A stretch of DNA of 11,392 bases, taken from Chloroflexota bacterium. Its GTDB lineage: Bacteria; Chloroflexota; Anaerolineae; Promineifilales; Promineifilaceae. The stretch lies in contig QQUD01000212.1 in NCBI GenBank assembly GCA_008501785.1, positions 1 through 11,392 on the forward strand, written 5' to 3'. Below, piece after piece: positions 8,042-11,392 of this stretch (its first letter is position 1; every line of letters begins with the position of its first letter). The position numbers and the translations under genes were made by a program. Below the pieces are notes generated by a model. It saw only the letters and a list, made by a program, of their open reading frames with translations, was not told where the DNA came from and ran no database searches.

Positions 8042-8101
8042 CAAAAGCCACCATCTTTGCATTATGCTATCTTCATAAACGAGTGCGTTTGATGATTCTG
8101 T

Positions 8102-8119
8102 TCTGTTTTGCCAAACAGA
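8102..8119. repeat. 7-4-7 inverted repeat in divergent region
   Basis: TCTGTTT-TGCC-AAACAGA is a perfect inverted repeat in the middle of the divergent spacer. There is no trailing T-run in either direction, so it is not a standard terminator. A protein-binding role is possible. Confidence 0.3.
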
Positions 8120-8183
8120 GTCTAGAGGTTAACTGCATGTTGGTGACGGCCGTACAAGGGTTTGCCTACCTGCATTTCTGCAA

Positions 8184-8212
8184 AGGTCGTAAAACGTACC
8201 AGGTCGTGAAAC
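8184..8212. repeat. direct repeat AGGTCGTRAAAC, 17 bp period
   Basis: AGGTCGTAAAAC (8184-8195) and AGGTCGTGAAAC (8201-8212) differ at one base and repeat every 17 bases, about 180 bases upstream of the FG-GAP start. Tandem half-sites of this kind can bind activators, but no binding protein can be assigned. Confidence 0.35.
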
Positions 8213-8388
8213 ACACCCGACCCATTCTTATTCTATCTGACGATCCGCAAAATAAAAACAGATATATGCCTTTCATTGGTGCATATTAGTCATCAAACAC
8301 TGTTTAGCCCATCGTATCAAATGACAACAATCATTGAGGCATGGATTATCCATTTCTACAACCCAAAGTAACAGGAGAGAAATAAGCA

Positions 8389-10047
8389 ATGTTATCTAAA
8401 AAAATCATTCCCTTGCACATTGTCCATCCTATCGCATACACACTTTGCCTTACAGTTTTTTTCTTATTTTTCACCCTACAGTTGCAAGGGGCTGAACAGC
8501 AGCCAGCAGCAACTAACGTGGATCATAGTCAACAGATAAAACTAGGGCAACTGCCGGACGGATTAACCACCACAGATTGGGTCGGCATTCAACAAGCCTA
8601 CGTCAAAGCGTCCAACACTGATGCAGGAGACTACTTCGGCAGTTCTATAGCCATCTCTGGCGATACGGTCGTGGTTGGAGCATATTATGAAGAGAGCGGT
8701 GCTACGGGGATTAATGGTGATGAGAGTGATAATTCTGCTGGAAATGCCGGAGCGGCTTATGTCTTTGTGCGCAGTGGAGGTATCTGGACCCAGGAAGCGT
8801 ACCTTAAAGCGCCAAACACTGATGCAGATGACCGCTTCGGTAGGTCTGTGGACATCTCTGGCGATACGGTGGTGGTCGGAGCAATTTGGGAAGACAGCAA
8901 CGCCACGGGGGTCAATGGGGATGAGAGTAATAATTCAGTCGATAGTGCAGGAGCAGCTTATGTTTTTATACGCAATGGGAGTGTCTGGAGCCAGGAAGCG
9001 TATCTCAAAGCGTCCAATACTGGTTTTCATGATTACTTTGGCTATTCTGTGGGTATCTCTGGTGATACAGTGGTGGTTGGGGCACCTCAGGAAGATAGTA
9101 GTGCCACAGGGGTCAATGGGGATGGAAGTGATAATTTTGCTGCAACTGCCGGGGCGGCTTATATCTTTGTTCGAAATGAGAATTTCTGGAGCCAGGAAGC
9201 GTACCTCAAAGCCTCAAACACCGATGCAGATGACCACTTCGGTTCTTCTGTGGATATCTCTGGTAACACGGTGGTGGTTGGGACACATTTTGAAGACAGC
9301 AGCGCTACAGGGATCAATGGGGATGAGAGCAATAATTCTCTAAATGCCGGAGCAGCTTATGTTTTTGTTCGAAATGGGAGTGTCTGGAGCCAGGAAGCGT
9401 ATCTCAAAGCGTCCAATACTGATGCAGGAGACAATTTCGGCATCTCCGTGTCTATCTCTAGTGATACGATTGTCGTTGGAGCGAATAATGAAGAAAGCAG
9501 TACGATGGGAATTAATGGGGATGAGAACGACAATATGTCCAGCTATTCCGGAGCGGCTTATGTCTTTGTTCGAAATGGGGGTATCTGGAACCAGGAAGCG
9601 TACCTCAAAGCATCCAATACTGATACAGGGGACTATTTCGGGGGTTCTGTGGGTATTTCTGATGACACGGTGGTGGTTGGAGCATATTTGGAGGACAGCA
9701 ATGCTACAGGGAGCAATGGGGATGAAAGTGACAATTCAGCCAACGCTGCCGGAGCAGCTTATGTCTTTGTACGCAGCAAGGGTATCTGGAACCAGGAAAC
9801 GTACCTCAAAGCATCCAATACCGATGCACATGATACCTTTGGTGGCAGTTCCGTGTCTATTTCTGACGATACGATAATAGCTGGGGCATCTTTGGAGGAC
9901 AGTCATACCACAGGGGTCAATGGGGATGAGAGTGACAATTCGGCCGACTCTGCCGGGGCAGCCTATGTCTTTGTTCTCAATGTCCCGCCGACCGGGGATG
10001 ATAATTTCATTTTCCTCCCTCTCGTCATCAATGGGCAAAAAGAATAA
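8389..10047 (+). CDS. secreted FG-GAP (integrin-alpha-like) seven-bladed beta-propeller protein
   Basis: The product is 552 residues. The first ~34 form a signal peptide: KK at 4-5, then a hydrophobic core through TLCLTVFFLFFTLQLQG, with cleavage likely near residues 34-36. Seven FG-GAP repeats follow, their FG dipeptides at residues 83, 150, 217, 284, 350, 417 and 484, so 67 residues per unit (one of 66). Each unit has FG-x-SV-x-ISGDTVVVGA, an acidic NGDESDN loop suited to calcium binding, then AGAAYVFVRNG. Seven units match the closed propeller of the integrin-alpha fold; the family mostly serves adhesion or carbohydrate and protein binding outside the cell. The C-terminus DDNFIFLPLVINGQKE resembles a tail I recall from many exported Chloroflexota proteins, possibly a sorting or anchoring signal. 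AGGAGA lies 10 bases before the ATG. It is transcribed away from the STAND regulator, a possible controller. Confidence 0.9.
   Translation: MLSKKIIPLHIVHPIAYTLCLTVFFLFFTLQLQGAEQQPAATNVDHSQQIKLGQLPDGLTTTDWVGIQQAYVKASNTDAGDYFGSSIAISGDTVVVGAYYEESGATGINGDESDNSAGNAGAAYVFVRSGGIWTQEAYLKAPNTDADDRFGRSVDISGDTVVVGAIWEDSNATGVNGDESNNSVDSAGAAYVFIRNGSVWSQEAYLKASNTGFHDYFGYSVGISGDTVVVGAPQEDSSATGVNGDGSDNFAATAGAAYIFVRNENFWSQEAYLKASNTDADDHFGSSVDISGNTVVVGTHFEDSSATGINGDESNNSLNAGAAYVFVRNGSVWSQEAYLKASNTDAGDNFGISVSISSDTIVVGANNEESSTMGINGDENDNMSSYSGAAYVFVRNGGIWNQEAYLKASNTDTGDYFGGSVGISDDTVVVGAYLEDSNATGSNGDESDNSANAAGAAYVFVRSKGIWNQETYLKASNTDAHDTFGGSSVSISDDTIIAGASLEDSHTTGVNGDESDNSADSAGAAYVFVLNVPPTGDDNFIFLPLVINGQKE
8590..9981 (+). 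repeat. seven tandem ~201 bp FG-GAP-coding units
   Basis: The units are similar at DNA level as well as protein level. The 49 bases at 8974-9022 are identical to 9373-9421, 399 bases away (two units less one codon), and end at the same base. This points to recent duplication or gene conversion between blades. Unit lengths are multiples of three, so the frame is kept. Confidence 0.85.
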
Positions 10048-10177
10048 TATCTCGTTTTTGTCGTAAAAACAGATTCGCAATCGGGTAAGGATTCGCAAAG
10101 GAATGATTTATAAAAACTTAAGCGCGACCTGGTAAATTGCGTAACAAATTGCCAATTCGGTTTCCATAGGAGAAAAA
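10048..10177 (+). promoter_or_regulatory. spacer and ribosome site before the second exported gene
   Basis: This 130-base AT-rich spacer holds an imperfect candidate hairpin GTTTTT-GTCGT-AAAAAC (10054-10070) just after the FG-GAP stop, a direct repeat GATTCGCAA (10072-10080 and 10090-10098), a -10-like TATAAA (10109-10114) without a good -35, and AGGAG at 10168-10172 five bases before the ATG. The ribosome site is firm; the rest is weak. Confidence 0.4.
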
Positions 10178-11284
10178 ATGAAAAAATCAAGACTGTCTAT
10201 TGTAATCGCTGTTATCGGCTCATGCCTATTCTTTTTGACCAATCTGGTTGCTATAACTGTACAAGCAAAAGAAGGTCAACAATCATCATTGTCACAAGCG
10301 GATAACCGGATACAACCTGTAAATGATGCGGGCATGGGTTCACTTCCCGTTATTCCTGAAACCACTAAGGTATTATCCAAAGAGACAACTCAACATCTCA
10401 CGTCAATCTCAACAGACGGAAATGTTTATACATTTTCAGAGACAACCGTAGAATTAGAATCCATTTCGGTAGGTGATGTGATTGTTAGCGAAAAAGCCAC
10501 GCTTGCGCCTTATGGATTTCTACGCAAAGTTACTTCAATTACCCTAAATAATGAGCAAATCATATTAGAAACTGTGCAGGCAACATTGGAAGAGGCGATT
10601 GAGTCAGCTCACATTTCGATTCACCAATCGCTTACCCCCAACAATATCCAACAAACTTCCCAACTTGCAGGCATTTCCCTATCGCAATCTCAGGGTGAGT
10701 TATTTTCCTATATGCTTACAGATGTTGTGCTTTACGATGCTGATGGAAATGCAGAAACAAGTTCTGACCAAATCAGAGCCAATGGATTTATCGAACTTGA
10801 GATTGAGTATGAGTTTGATCTAGATATTGATAGCTACACGTTAGAGTCACTCACATTTTTAGTTGGCATAACAGAAACTGCCGAACTGGTCATCCAATCT
10901 GAAAATGTGACGCTTCCAAATGTCAATGTAGAAATTCCGATTGGTCAACACACGTTTGCGCCTATTCCCGTTGGGATTCCGGGGATTGTTGTAATACCGC
11001 AGCTCATAATCTCTGTAGGCGTTGATGGCAGCATTCAAGCAAATATATCGGCTGGTGTGACGCAACAATTAACGGTGCAGGGTGGCTTGACATATGATGA
11101 TCTGGGTTGGCATTCAATAAGCAACTTCTCTAATTCCTTCAGCACCATTCCTCCCCAAATAACAAGTAAAAAATTTGAAGTACAAGGTAACATTGAAACA
11201 ACGTTGACCTTATTGATCAATGGGGTTGCTGGGCCACTGTTTAATGTGAAACCATATTTGCTATTTTCTCTACCGGACACCTAA
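10178..11284 (+). CDS. exported protein of unknown function, C-terminus probably truncated
   Basis: This 368-residue product begins with a clear signal peptide (KK-SR, hydrophobic 7-27, V-Q-A cleavage at about residue 30). The mature part is beta-rich, with no cysteine and no membrane segment. One block, about 77-151, reads like a conserved module: ISTDGNVYTF, then SVGDVIVSE, then GFLRKVTSI, then TLEEAIESA. A second block runs from about 177 to 360, with Val/Ile-rich strands, YDDLGWHSISNFSNSF and LTLLINGVAGPLFNVKPYL. From memory, related uncharacterised exported proteins continue past the equivalent of 'KPYL' with several dozen more residues; here the frame stops eight codons later, at TAA, exactly where a transposase gene on the other strand ends. 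I infer truncation by an insertion sequence. The gene follows the FG-GAP gene by 130 bases and has its own strong AGGAG site. Confidence 0.7.
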   Translation: MKKSRLSIVIAVIGSCLFFLTNLVAITVQAKEGQQSSLSQADNRIQPVNDAGMGSLPVIPETTKVLSKETTQHLTSISTDGNVYTFSETTVELESISVGDVIVSEKATLAPYGFLRKVTSITLNNEQIILETVQATLEEAIESAHISIHQSLTPNNIQQTSQLAGISLSQSQGELFSYMLTDVVLYDADGNAETSSDQIRANGFIELEIEYEFDLDIDSYTLESLTFLVGITETAELVIQSENVTLPNVNVEIPIGQHTFAPIPVGIPGIVVIPQLIISVGVDGSIQANISAGVTQQLTVQGGLTYDDLGWHSISNFSNSFSTIPPQITSKKFEVQGNIETTLTLLINGVAGPLFNVKPYLLFSLPDT

Positions 11285-11392
11285 GTTTGTGTAGGTTGTG
11301 CAAATAGGTGAAAGGCAACAATAAACTCTAATCCATGGGTTAAGACATGTTTCAACCAGTCCAAACCCAGACGAAAAAGGCTTTTATCAGTC
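11281..11392 (-). CDS. C-terminal end of a probable DDE transposase, start off the window
   Basis: The minus strand is open from the window edge for 36 codons and ends at TAG (11283-11281), overlapping the stop of the plus-strand gene. The residues, including SLFRLGLDWLKHVLTHGLEF and a final FAQPTQT, resemble the C-termini of IS4-like transposases as I remember them. No catalytic residues are in view, so the family is not settled. The element's terminal repeat should lie just left of the stop, probably about 11260-11280 within the truncated gene's last codons, but it cannot be delimited with only one end visible. Confidence 0.5.
   Translation of the reverse strand, partial: TDKSLFRLGLDWLKHVLTHGLEFIVAFHLFAQPTQT

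Larger units (their letters stand above)
327..8153. repeat. dispersed 8-base palindrome ACGGCCGT, 12 copies
   Basis: Copies begin at 327, 835, 1266, 1532, 3804, 3900, 4770, 4814, 6510, 7391, 7601 and 8146. Eleven are in genes and one in the divergent spacer. Flanks are usually A on the left and T or A on the right, and the copy at 4770 extends to AAACGGCCGTTT. Inside genes it is read as T-A-V, N/Y-G-R and R-P, so it is not one protein motif. Of 16 CGGCCG hexamers seen, 12 have the A...T flanks. Chance expectation for the 8-mer is about 0.1-0.2 copies in 11.4 kb. Confidence 0.85.
8009..8388. other. 380 bp divergent intergenic region
   Basis: This spacer lies between the minus-strand STAND gene and the plus-strand FG-GAP gene. 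I see no convincing gene in it on either strand. It contains a strong dyad (8023-8041), a hairpin-like repeat (8102-8119), a 12-base direct repeat (8184/8201) and one ACGGCCGT at 8146. Promoters for both genes must lie here or nearby. Confidence 0.7.

Noticed and set aside
7888..8289. 133-codon plus-strand frame overlapping the STAND start and the divergent spacer
   Set aside because: Its first part is antisense to the STAND gene, it has no recognisable motif, and no ribosome site supports its starts. Likely chance.
8675..9877. Two long plus-strand frames (222 and 177 codons) inside the FG-GAP gene
   Set aside because: They are out-of-frame readings of the repeats. Units that are multiples of three keep alternative frames open in every copy, so length is not evidence of coding.
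8590..9981. CRISPR-like or satellite array
   Set aside because: The repeats are 201 bp, contiguous, in frame and encode FG-GAP blades; there are no short repeats with unique spacers.
10054..10070. GTTTTT-GTCGT-AAAAAC as a terminator of the FG-GAP gene
   Set aside because: The stem is six A/T-rich pairs with no GC core and no T-run after it, too weak to call.

Overview
This window of roughly 45% GC (judged by eye) looks like a chromosomal segment of a Chloroflexota bacterium, of the Anaerolineae/Caldilineae kind. This is inference. It rests on a helix-turn-helix/NB-ARC/TPR regulator, a remnant of a MalT-like LuxR regulator, a secreted FG-GAP protein ending in an 'FLPLVIN' tail, and loose gene packing. 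No rRNA, tRNA or other taxonomic marker is present.

Positions 1-4468, all on the minus strand, hold a surface-polysaccharide cluster. In transcription order it runs: a UDP-galactopyranose-mutase-like FAD flavoprotein with a C-terminal membrane domain; a 105-residue membrane protein that is a free-standing copy of that same domain; a family 2 glycosyltransferase with two C-terminal membrane segments; and, after a 292 bp gap, rfbH, the PLP/[2Fe-2S] CDP-4-keto-6-deoxyglucose-3-dehydrase of 3,6-dideoxyhexose synthesis, cut by the window start. Together they suggest synthesis and membrane-side assembly of a glycan carrying 3,6-dideoxy sugars.

Positions 4748-8008, also minus, hold a Nudix hydrolase, a short broken remnant of a MalT/LuxR-type ATPase regulator, and an 855-residue STAND regulator (HTH, NB-ARC, six or more 42-residue TPRs). 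The remnant's putative GTG start overlaps the STAND gene's stop codon, and the remnant ends about 5-14 bases before the Nudix start, which suggests a deletion joined the two. A 380 bp divergent spacer follows, with a strong dyad just upstream of the STAND gene's ribosome site and a 12-base direct repeat further out.

Positions 8389-11392 hold two exported plus-strand proteins: a predicted seven-bladed FG-GAP beta-propeller built from near-identical 201 bp units, and a protein of unknown function that appears truncated at its C-terminus. The end of a probable transposase gene enters from the right edge, its stop codon overlapping the truncated gene's stop.

Across the first 8.15 kb the palindrome ACGGCCGT occurs 12 times, about a hundred times more than chance, in genes and spacers alike and in all three reading frames. 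It is absent from the last 3.2 kb. This HIP1-like element is the most unexpected signal in the window.
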